In this document: one piece after another, positions 6,209 through 10,699 of the stretch
Layout of the letters: every line of letters starts with the position of its first letter
Numbering within the stretch: position 1 is the stretch's first letter
DNA from: Methanomicrobiales archaeon
Lineage (GTDB): Archaea > Halobacteriota > Methanomicrobia > Methanomicrobiales > Methanospirillaceae
Reading direction: 5' to 3'
NCBI GenBank assembly: GCA_017883495.1
Contig: JADGNL010000130.1
Span: 1-10,699, forward strand
Length of the DNA: 10,699 nt
The notes under the pieces: generated by a model
Seen by the model: only the letters and a program-made list of their open reading frames with translations
What the model was told of the DNA's origin: nothing
Database searches by the model: none
Position numbers and translations under genes: made by a program

Positions 6209-6687
6209 AACCCCGGCCCCCGACCCTGCGAGCGAACCGGCGGTACCTCCTCGTCCGGATCGCGCCGGTCTCCTTCGTGCCCGATGGCAAGCCCCTCTAC
6301 CTCGCGATCGCCGAGGCCGTCTCCGCGCTCTACGGCGATGCCGGCGCCGCGGTGATCGACCAGGCCGTGGTCGCGGTCGAGCGCGGGCACGCGATCGTCC
6401 GCTGCCGCCGGGGGGAGGAGGAGCGGCTGATGGCGGCCGTCGCGACGGTCTCGGCCGTCGACGGAACGGCCTGCGCGCTCCACCCGCGGGCCGTCTCGGG
6501 CACGATCCTGAGCCTGCGCGATCGACTCGTCCCGCCCCCCGAATCGGTCCTGCTCGACGAGACGGTCGACGGCGAGATCGTCCGGCAGCGGCGCCGGATC
6601 GGCGCCGCGAGGGTCGATGTTATCGAGCATGATTATAAGGGAGAGCGAGTAGTATACTTCGAGACCATTCACCCTGAGGAGAGATAA
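6205..6687 (+). CDS. rnp2: RNase P protein component 2 (Pop5/Rpp14 family) with C-terminal extension
   Basis: This 160-residue protein is in the Pop5 position, overlapping rnp3 by ATGA. The core (about 1-108) shows LRANRRYLLVRIAP (8-21), LYLAIAEAVSALYGDAGAA (31-49) and AIVRCRRGEEERLMAAVAT (63-81). It closes with VSGTILSLRDRL near 97-108, the C-terminal helix of Pop5. Pop5 pairs with Rpp30 in the RNase P catalytic-domain complex. Compact archaeal Pop5 proteins are about 120 residues; here about 50 more follow, charged and ending VVYFETIHPEER, with no domain I recognise. The last 20 codons are unusually AT-rich and contain TTATAA, so the extension may also carry the psmA promoter. The stop TAA overlaps the psmA ATG by one base. 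Confidence 0.87.
   Translation: MKPRPPTLRANRRYLLVRIAPVSFVPDGKPLYLAIAEAVSALYGDAGAAVIDQAVVAVERGHAIVRCRRGEEERLMAAVATVSAVDGTACALHPRAVSGTILSLRDRLVPPPESVLLDETVDGEIVRQRRRIGAARVDVIEHDYKGERVVYFETIHPEER
6631..6681 (+). promoter_or_regulatory. Candidate internal promoter and ribosome binding site for psmA
   Basis: TTATAA at 6633-6638 sits in the sharply AT-richer 3' end of rnp2. A start site about 25 bases downstream (near 6661) would give a leader of about 26 bases. GAGGAG at 6676-6681, 5 bases before the psmA ATG, is a good ribosome binding site. A second AT-rich block, AGTATACTTC at 6651-6660, lies near the predicted start. The proteasome is needed at levels unlike RNase P, so a separate promoter makes sense, but transcription is not shown. 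Confidence 0.5.
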
Positions 6688-7433
6688 TGCAGCCACAATA
6701 CCAGATGGGATACGATCGGGCGATCACGGTCTTCTCGCCCGACGGCCGGCTTTACCAGGTCGAGTACGCCCGGGAAGCGGTCAAGCGCGGCACGACCGCG
6801 GTCGGGATCAAGGCACAGGACGGGATCGTCCTGCTCGTGGACAAGCGCGTGAACTCGAAGCTCCTGGAGCCGAGCTCGATCGAGAAGATCTTCCGGATCG
6901 ACGACCACATCGGTGTCGCATCCTCGGGGCTCGTCGGCGACGCCCGCTCCCTCGTGGACCGGGCCAGGGTCGAGACCCAGATCAACCGGGTCTCGTACGA
7001 CGAGGAGATGGACGTGGAGATGCTCGCGAAGAAGCTCTGCGATCACATGCAGACCTACACCCAGTTCGGCGGGGCGCGCCCGTACGGGACGGCCCTGCTG
7101 ATCGCGGGCCGCTCGGAGGGGCAGTTCCGCCTCTTCGAGACCGACCCCTCGGGCACGCTCCTCGAGTACAAGGCGACCGGGATCGGAATCGGCCGGAACG
7201 CGGTCATGAAGGTCTTCGAGGACGAGTACCGCGAGGACATGACCGTCGAGGAGGCGATCATGCTCGGCCTGAAGGCCCTGCACGCGGCCACCGAGGGCAA
7301 GTTCGACGTCACCATGGTCGAGATCGGCGTGGTCTCGAACGCCGACCCGCCGTTCCGGAAGATGACCCGCGAAGAGGTCGCCGGCTACGTCGAGCGCGTC
7401 GAGAAGACGACGACTCCGGCGACGACGACCTAG
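6687..7433 (+). CDS. psmA: Proteasome alpha subunit
   Basis: This 248-residue protein forms the outer heptameric rings of the 20S proteasome. These gate substrate entry and dock the PAN or other AAA ATPases. The alpha-type signature is intact: YDRAITVFSPDGRLYQVEYA at 9-28, with the gating triad Y9-D10-R11, followed by REAVKRGTTAVGI. Later family segments are DHIGVASSGLVGDARSLVDRA, QFGGARPYGTALLIAG, and the ATPase-docking region around K52 (VDKRVNSKLLEP). The C-terminus is a Thr-rich tail (VEKTTTPATTT), not catalytic. As in other alpha subunits the N-terminus is not a processed Thr. It starts one base into the rnp2 stop with a strong ribosome binding site and is followed 9 bases later by sdo1. 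The beta subunit is not in the window. Confidence 0.97.
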   Translation: MQPQYQMGYDRAITVFSPDGRLYQVEYAREAVKRGTTAVGIKAQDGIVLLVDKRVNSKLLEPSSIEKIFRIDDHIGVASSGLVGDARSLVDRARVETQINRVSYDEEMDVEMLAKKLCDHMQTYTQFGGARPYGTALLIAGRSEGQFRLFETDPSGTLLEYKATGIGIGRNAVMKVFEDEYREDMTVEEAIMLGLKALHAATEGKFDVTMVEIGVVSNADPPFRKMTREEVAGYVERVEKTTTPATTT

Positions 7434-7442
7434 GACGGTTCC

Positions 7443-8150
7443 ATGATTCCCCTCGACCGGGCCGTGATCGCGCGCCTCGAGAGCCATGGCGAACGGTTCG
7501 AGCTCCTGGTCGACCCCGAGGCCGCCGGCCGGTACCGCCACGGGGAGGAGGGGCTCGAGCTCGAGGACGTGGTCGCGTCCCTCAACGTCTTCGAGAACGC
7601 CTCGCGAGCCGAGCGGGCCTCGGACGAGACGCTCAAGAAGGTCTTCCACACGACGGTGTTCGAGGAGATCGCGCCGCAGATCATCAGGAAAGGCGAGATC
7701 CACCTGACGGCCGAGCAGCGCCGGCAGATGATCGTGGACAAGCGCCGGCAGGTGGTCGCGTTCATCTCGCGGAACGCGGTCAACCCCCAGACCGGCCTGC
7801 CGCACCCGCCCCATCGGATCGAGATGGCCATGGAGGAGGCGCGGGTCAACATCGACCCGTTCCGCCACCTGGACGAGCTCGTCAAGGACACGGTCAAGGC
7901 CCTCCGGCCCCTGCTCCCGATCCGCTTCGAGGAGCTCCGCCTCGCCGTCCGGATTCCGGCGGAGGACGCCGCGCGGGCGTACGCGGGGATCGCGGCGGCC
8001 GCGACGATCGAGCAGCAGGAGTGGCAGAAGGACGGCTCCTGGATCTGCGTGGTCCGGATCCCGGCGGGAATCCAGGACGACTTCTACTCGCTCGTGAACC
8101 GGCTCAGCAAGGGCGACGCCGACGTGAAGAAGCTCAAACAGATATATTAA
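7443..8150 (+). CDS. sdo1: Ribosome maturation protein SBDS/Sdo1 homologue
   Basis: This 235-residue protein matches archaeal SBDS, which in eukaryotes works with the GTPase EFL1 to release the anti-association factor eIF6 from the 60S subunit; in archaea EF-2 may take the GTPase role. The FYSH domain (about 1-90) shows LDRAVIARLESHGERFELLV and LEDVVASLNVFENASRAERA. The helical middle (about 95-165) shows LTAEQRRQMIVDKRRQVVAF and NPQTGLPHPPHRIEMAMEEA. The C-terminal ferredoxin-like domain ends with the IPAGIQDDFYSLVNRLSKG segment. The length is normal. The ATG at 7443 is 9 bases after psmA with only a weak GGACGG upstream. In many archaea rrp4, rrp41 and rrp42 come next; here they are absent. 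The stop codon lies within a TATA-like TATATTAA. Confidence 0.96.
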   Translation: MIPLDRAVIARLESHGERFELLVDPEAAGRYRHGEEGLELEDVVASLNVFENASRAERASDETLKKVFHTTVFEEIAPQIIRKGEIHLTAEQRRQMIVDKRRQVVAFISRNAVNPQTGLPHPPHRIEMAMEEARVNIDPFRHLDELVKDTVKALRPLLPIRFEELRLAVRIPAEDAARAYAGIAAAATIEQQEWQKDGSWICVVRIPAGIQDDFYSLVNRLSKGDADVKKLKQIY

Positions 8151-8193
8151 GCCCGAATGCCGATAAATAAAGACTGCATTCCGAGGTAGAGGT
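8141..8193 (+). promoter_or_regulatory. Promoter and ribosome binding sites ahead of rpl37ae
   Basis: GATATATTAA at 8141-8150 overlaps the sdo1 stop, and GATAAATAAAG at 8162-8172 follows. The first box predicts a start near 8171 and a leader of about 25 bases; the second would give an almost leaderless message. GAGGT occurs twice (8183-8187 and 8189-8193) ahead of the ATG at 8196. The position is exactly where exosome genes are missing compared with other archaea. Start site not verified. Confidence 0.55.
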
Positions 8194-8195
8194 CA

Positions 8196-8489
8196 ATGGC
8201 ACGTTCTCAAGGTAAGCACAAAGCAAAGGGAAAGGTTACCGGCAGCGCCGGCCGTTTCGGATGCCGGTACGGGCGGTTCATCCGCAAGCGCGTCAACGAG
8301 ATGGAGAAGGTGTCGAGGGCGCTCCACCGCTGCCAGCGCTGCGACACGGTCGCAGTCCAGCGGCGCGGCACCGGGATCTGGACCTGCCGCAAGTGCGGGT
8401 TCACGTTCGCGGGCGGCGCATACGTGCCGCAGACGCCGATCCAGGCCATCGCGGTCCGGACGATCGACAGGATGCTGAAGGGGGTATAA
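8196..8489 (+). CDS. rpl37ae: Large ribosomal subunit protein eL43 (L37Ae)
   Basis: This 97-residue zinc-ribbon protein of the large ribosomal subunit starts MARSQGKHKAKGKVTGSAGR and continues FGCRYGRFIRKRVNEME, as in the L37Ae family. Zinc ligands C46 and C49 (CQRC) and C64 and C67 (CRKC) are all present, followed by GFTFAGGAYVPQTP and the C-terminal helix AIAVRTIDRML. The length fits archaeal L37Ae proteins of the longer type (about 90-100). In the usual archaeal order it comes after rrp42 and before rpoP; here it follows sdo1. Tandem GAGGT motifs and TATA-like boxes precede it. rpoP begins 7 bases after its stop. Confidence 0.96.
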   Translation: MARSQGKHKAKGKVTGSAGRFGCRYGRFIRKRVNEMEKVSRALHRCQRCDTVAVQRRGTGIWTCRKCGFTFAGGAYVPQTPIQAIAVRTIDRMLKGV

Positions 8490-8496
8490 CCGCTCC

Positions 8497-8631
8497 ATGG
8501 CCGCCAGCTACAAGTGCGCGCGGTGCAAGAACAGGGTCGAGATCGATGTCAACGTGCGCTGCCCCTACTGCGGGCACCGGATCCTCTTCAAGGAACGCGG
8601 CGCCGGGATCAAACAGCTGAAAGCTCGATGA
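8497..8631 (+). CDS. rpoP: DNA-directed RNA polymerase subunit P (Rpo12)
   Basis: This 44-codon ORF encodes RpoP, the archaeal counterpart of eukaryotic Rpb12, a small zinc-binding subunit that helps assemble the RpoD/RpoL/RpoN platform of RNA polymerase. It begins MAASYKCARCKNRVEI and carries two zinc-ligand pairs, C7/C10 (CARC) and C22/C25 (CPYC). The conserved CGHRILFKERG segment follows at 25-35, ending in a short basic tail. The length is normal (about 44-50 residues). It lies 7 bases after rpl37ae, its usual neighbour, and its TGA overlaps the ATG of the Brix gene (ATGA), so the three are likely translated from one message. It is below common ORF length cut-offs. Confidence 0.95.
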   Translation: MAASYKCARCKNRVEIDVNVRCPYCGHRILFKERGAGIKQLKAR

Positions 8632-9050
8632 CCCTGGTCACGACCTCGCGCAAGGCGGCGCCCGACCTCCGGGCGCTCGCCCGCGGGCTCGCGTTCGCGG
8701 TCGAAGGGCGATACCTCGCACGGGGCAAGACGGGTTTGCGCGACCTCGTCACCATGGACACGACGCTCTTTCTCTTCTCGTATGAGCTCGACGGGCTCCA
8801 GCTTCGATCGTATGTCGACGAAAAGCCGGCCGCATCCTTCCGGGTGACGGCCCGCGAGGAGCGGCATCGCGAGGGGCCGATCGTCCGCGGGGTGCTCGCA
8901 TCGGACGCCGTCCGGGACGCCCTCGGGCCGCGCATCGAGACGGCGCCCCTCGACGACGGCTGGGACCTCGGGTTCGACGGGCACCAGCGGCTTCAGTACC
9001 GGCTCAGGCTCGCGTCGGCCGGCGGTGAACTCGATGCCGACGATGCCTGA
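8628..9050 (+). CDS. Archaeal Brix-domain ribosome biogenesis protein (Imp4-like)
   Basis: This 140-residue protein corresponds to the single Brix domain of archaeal Imp4/Rpf2-like proteins, which bind rRNA during ribosomal subunit assembly. The N-terminal signature VTTSRKAAPDLRALARGLA (4-22) matches the family's TSRKPS-type start. RYLARGKTGLRDLVT and LFLFSYELDGLQLRSYVD follow, and the protein ends in an acidic tail (ELDADDA). It is somewhat shorter than most relatives (about 150-160), mainly at the C-terminus. The start at 8628 overlaps the rpoP stop and leaves TSRK at the usual distance from the N-terminus; longer open frame upstream merely overlaps rpoP. The following gene, pcc1, starts inside its 3' end. 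Context (ribosomal proteins, SBDS) agrees with the role. Confidence 0.88.
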   Translation: MTLVTTSRKAAPDLRALARGLAFAVEGRYLARGKTGLRDLVTMDTTLFLFSYELDGLQLRSYVDEKPAASFRVTAREERHREGPIVRGVLASDAVRDALGPRIETAPLDDGWDLGFDGHQRLQYRLRLASAGGELDADDA

Positions 9051-9306
9051 CCGCCATGAAGCGGTCTTCCGCTTCTTCACGGCCCGCGCGGCCGACCATC
9101 TCGCCGCGCTCGAACCCGAGCTCGCGGGCGAGGAGGGGATGCGCTCGGCCGCGTCCCTCCGGCTGGTCGGCGACGACTGCCTCGAGCTCGCGGTCGACGC
9201 GCCGGACCTCCCGTCGCTCCGTGCCGCCCTGAACATGTGGCTCCGGCTCGTCCGGGTCGCGGACGAGACAGCCGCGCTGGCGGAACTCAGTCGTAGTTGC
9301 GAATGA
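9034..9306 (+). CDS. pcc1: KEOPS complex subunit Pcc1
   Basis: This protein of about 90 residues matches Pcc1, the small dimerising subunit of the KEOPS complex that, with Kae1, Bud32 and Cgi121, makes the t6A modification at position 37 of ANN-decoding tRNAs. The C-terminal signature is clear: DLPSLRAALNMWLRLVRVADE, the family's helix with the SxRAAxNxxLRLxxxA pattern. It is preceded by the strand CLELAVDAPD. The N-terminus (FRFFTARAADHLAALEPEL) forms the first strand and helix. ATG at 9034 is chosen because GGTGA lies 5 bases upstream; ATG at 9043 is the alternative. It overlaps the Brix gene by 17 bases, and its last 20 bases overlap the convergent methyltransferase gene. The usual next gene, prefoldin beta, is missing. 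Confidence 0.88.
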   Translation: MPTMPDRHEAVFRFFTARAADHLAALEPELAGEEGMRSAASLRLVGDDCLELAVDAPDLPSLRAALNMWLRLVRVADETAALAELSRSCE

Positions 9307-10237
9307 TCAGCTCCGCGACCGTCCCCCGGCGGTCGCCCCGGCAGTTGATGGAGCGGCGGGCCGGCACCCGCTCGATCGTCCAGGCGCCGTAGAGGTCGTC
9401 GAAGAACCGGTCGCAGGGGTCGTGGTTGCAGGGGTCGGAGTTGGAGAGCATCAGCTTCGCCCCCCGCCTGTCCAGCGACGCGAAGAGTTCGGCGAGGCGT
9501 GTCTGGTCGGCGTCGGAGAAACCGTTCTTTGCGTACGAGGTGAAGGACGAGGTCGCGTTCAGCGGGCGGTACGGCGGGTCGAAGTAGACGAACGTCCCCT
9601 CGTCGACGACCTCCGCGCACGCCGCGCTGTCGCCGAGCCGCACTTCGGCGTTCGCGAGCGCCTTCGAGGCGGCCTCGAGCGCGGCTCCGTTGCAGATGGC
9701 GGGGTTTTTGTACTTGCCGAACGGGACGTTGAACTCCCCCCGCGAGTTCACCCGGAAGAGGCCGTTGAAGCAGGTCTTGTTGAGAAAGAGGAGCTGGGCC
9801 GCCCGCTCGACCCATGCGTCCTCGTAGTCGGCGGGGTCGATCGCCGCACGGGCCCGGTTGAAGCGTTCGCGCACCCGGTAGAAGAGGTCGTTTCGCTCCG
9901 TCTCCGATGCCCCGGCATACTCGCCGGCCAGCGCTGTTGCATGGTCGATGAGGCCGGCGACGTCCCGCTTGACGACCTGGTAGAGAATGACGAGTTCCTC
10001 GTTGATGTCGTAGAGGTAGCACTCCTTCAGCGGAAACCGCCGGTTGAGAAAGAAGAAGACGGCCCCGCTCCCCACGAAGGGCTCGACGTACCGCGTGATG
10101 GTGCCGTCGGCGAGGCCCGGGGGGAGGCGGGGCTCGATCGCGTGCAGCAGCTGCGTCTTCCCGCCGGCCCATTTCAGGAACGGCCGGGCCCCCGGCGGGG
10201 AGGAATCCGATCCCTTAAACCGGGGAGACGCAGTCAT
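9287..10237 (-). CDS. dam: Dam-type (D12 class) adenine-N6 DNA methyltransferase
   Basis: The 316 residues contain the D12-class (alpha group) motifs in order: motif X/I region PFLKWAGGKTQLL at 19-31, YVEPFVGSGAVFF at 50-62, DINEEL at 77-82 and NKTCFNGLFRVN at 153-164. Motif IV, FDPPY, is at 219-223 and LMLSNSDP at 262-269, ending AELIIRNYD. These enzymes transfer methyl from SAM to the N6 of adenine, most often in GATC. The length is slightly above E. coli Dam (278), from a Ser/Pro-rich N-terminus. The ATG at 10237 has no Shine-Dalgarno motif. No restriction endonuclease gene is visible on either side within the window, so it may be solitary; the site specificity is not proven. It runs tail to tail into pcc1 with a 20-base overlap and is unrelated to the preceding superoperon, suggesting a later arrival. 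Confidence 0.93.
   Translation of the reverse strand: MTASPRFKGSDSSPPGARPFLKWAGGKTQLLHAIEPRLPPGLADGTITRYVEPFVGSGAVFFFLNRRFPLKECYLYDINEELVILYQVVKRDVAGLIDHATALAGEYAGASETERNDLFYRVRERFNRARAAIDPADYEDAWVERAAQLLFLNKTCFNGLFRVNSRGEFNVPFGKYKNPAICNGAALEAASKALANAEVRLGDSAACAEVVDEGTFVYFDPPYRPLNATSSFTSYAKNGFSDADQTRLAELFASLDRRGAKLMLSNSDPCNHDPCDRFFDDLYGAWTIERVPARRSINCRGDRRGTVAELIIRNYD
10212..10223 (+). promoter_or_regulatory. TATA-like element ahead of the hydrolase gene
   Basis: CCCTTAAACCGG lies within codons 5-9 of the dam gene. It is 11 of 12 identical to CCCTTAAACTGG in the divergent promoter at 2992-3003. Read rightward, TTAAA is centred at 10217, giving a predicted start near 10243, just before the short ORF at 10247 and the hydrolase GTG at 10279. 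Weak evidence, based on spacing and the repeat. Confidence 0.35.
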
Positions 10238-10246
10238 ATTGTACTG

Positions 10247-10282
10247 ATGGGTCTGCTGGAAAAAGAAGGTGCGCGGCCGTGA
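10247..10282 (+). CDS. Possible 11-residue leader ORF upstream of the hydrolase
   Basis: An ATG at 10247 opens an ORF encoding MGLLEKEGARP. Its TGA overlaps the hydrolase start as GTGA at 10279-10282. The ATG lies about 30 bases from the TTAAA element at 10215-10219, so it could be translated as a near-leaderless peptide and couple ribosomes into the GTG start. It could equally be chance, since no conservation can be checked here. The hydrolase has its own ribosome binding site (GAAGGTG, 10265-10271) inside this ORF. Confidence 0.25.
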   Translation: MGLLEKEGARP

Positions 10283-10699
10283 CCGGGGGTCGCAAAGCGC
10301 CGCGGACGAAGCGCGGGAACGGGCGCCGGGGTCGCGTGGGCCGCGTCCTGCGGCTCGGGGCCATCGCCGTCGTCGCGCTCGTCGTCATCGTCTTCCTCGT
10401 CGTCCCTATCAGCTTTGCCGCGTACGCCTCCTTGCCGCACACGCGCGCGGTCGCCCCACCGCCCGCGGGCTTCGCGAACATCAGCCTCGTCACCGACGAC
10501 GGCGTGCCCCTCGCGGGCTGGTATGCGCCGACCCGGAACGGGGCCGCGATCGTCCTCGTCCACGGCGGCACCGACTCGCGCGAGGGCGTCCGGGCGCACG
10601 CGTCCATGCTCCGTGACGCCGGCTACGGCGTGCTCGCGATCGACCTCAGGGGTCACGGCGCCAGCGGGGGCCACGGCAACGCCTTCGGCTGGGAGGGGA
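10279..10699 (+). CDS. Membrane-anchored alpha/beta hydrolase, 3' end outside the window
   Basis: The open frame runs to the window edge, giving about 140 residues. A strongly basic N-terminus (about 1-25, with KR, RR and R-rich stretches) is followed by one hydrophobic helix at about 26-48 (LGAIAVVALVVIVFLVVPIS), consistent with an anchor that leaves the catalytic domain outside the membrane. Next come strands ISLVTDDGVPLAGWYAP and AAIVLVHGG, the oxyanion-hole HGG motif at 95-97, GYGVLAIDLRGHGASGG at 115-131 and the start of the region before the nucleophile elbow. This pattern is the alpha/beta hydrolase family of the COG1073 type. The catalytic Ser, Asp and His lie beyond the window and the substrate is unknown. 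The start is GTG at 10279, with GAAGGTG 7 bases upstream. Confidence 0.85.
   Translation, partial: MTGGRKAPRTKRGNGRRGRVGRVLRLGAIAVVALVVIVFLVVPISFAAYASLPHTRAVAPPPAGFANISLVTDDGVPLAGWYAPTRNGAAIVLVHGGTDSREGVRAHASMLRDAGYGVLAIDLRGHGASGGHGNAFGWEG

Noticed and set aside
9025..9042. GTG at 9025 as the start of pcc1
   Set aside because: This GTG is part of the GGTGA ribosome binding site for the ATG at 9034, and the extra residues are not family-like.
8565..10172. 535-codon open frame on the minus strand across the Brix, pcc1 and dam genes
   Set aside because: It is out of frame with dam and antisense to Brix and pcc1, with no family motifs; it is a composition artefact.
10212..10220. TTTAAGGG on the minus strand as a promoter for a shorter dam product
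   Set aside because: A start about 25 bases downstream would leave no start codon before the essential WAGGK motif, so it cannot give a functional enzyme.
1..10699. CRISPR array, insertion sequence, integrase site or defence island
   Set aside because: No regularly spaced repeats, terminal inverted repeats, transposase motifs or tRNA-end duplications were seen. The dam gene alone is not enough to call a defence locus.

Overview
This GC-rich window (G or C at most third codon positions) comes from a euryarchaeon, most likely a methanogen of the Methanomicrobiales. Every recognisable informational gene is archaeal: a NAC homologue with a UBA domain, L15e, L37Ae, RNase P proteins Rpp30 and Pop5, the proteasome alpha subunit, SBDS, RpoP, a Brix protein and Pcc1. 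The start signals are also archaeal: Shine-Dalgarno motifs of the GGAGGTG type and TATA-like boxes. The order-level placement is inference from gene content, order and GC, not from a phylogeny.

Region 1 (1-2973, minus strand) is one compact transcription unit. It runs from a DHH-family RecJ-like nuclease through a PUA-domain RNA-binding protein, NAC and a TrmI-type tRNA m1A methyltransferase into the first 23 codons of pyrB. Genes overlap or lie a few bases apart. Region 2 (2974-3022) is a short divergent promoter region built around a perfect 6-bp inverted repeat. Region 3 (3023-4889, plus) holds nnr (repair of damaged NAD(P)H hydrates) overlapping moaC (molybdopterin or tungstopterin cofactor synthesis).

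Region 4 (4890-9306, plus) is the archaeal 'exosome superoperon': rpl15e, rnp3, rnp2, psmA, sdo1, rpl37ae, rpoP, a Brix gene and the KEOPS gene pcc1. It links ribosome assembly, RNase P, the proteasome, transcription and tRNA t6A synthesis. The exosome genes that give the cluster its name (rrp4, rrp41, rrp42), usually found between sdo1 and rpl37ae, are absent; only 45 bases separate those two genes, and they carry TATA-like elements. RpoP is a 44-codon gene, easy to miss. Further control signals are suggested inside the cluster: a T7 tract just before rnp3, and a TATA-like box in the AT-rich 3' end of rnp2 ahead of psmA.

Region 5 (9287-10699) departs from the cluster. A Dam-type (D12 class) adenine methyltransferase on the minus strand overlaps the end of pcc1 tail to tail, where prefoldin beta often follows in other archaea. 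Divergent from it begins a membrane-anchored alpha/beta hydrolase, cut by the window edge and preceded by an 11-codon ORF that overlaps its GTG start. I saw no tRNA, rRNA, CRISPR array, insertion sequence or long repeat, and no stretch over 100 bases without a gene. I did not find a convincing undescribed multi-gene system; the points of interest are the remodelled superoperon and its control elements.
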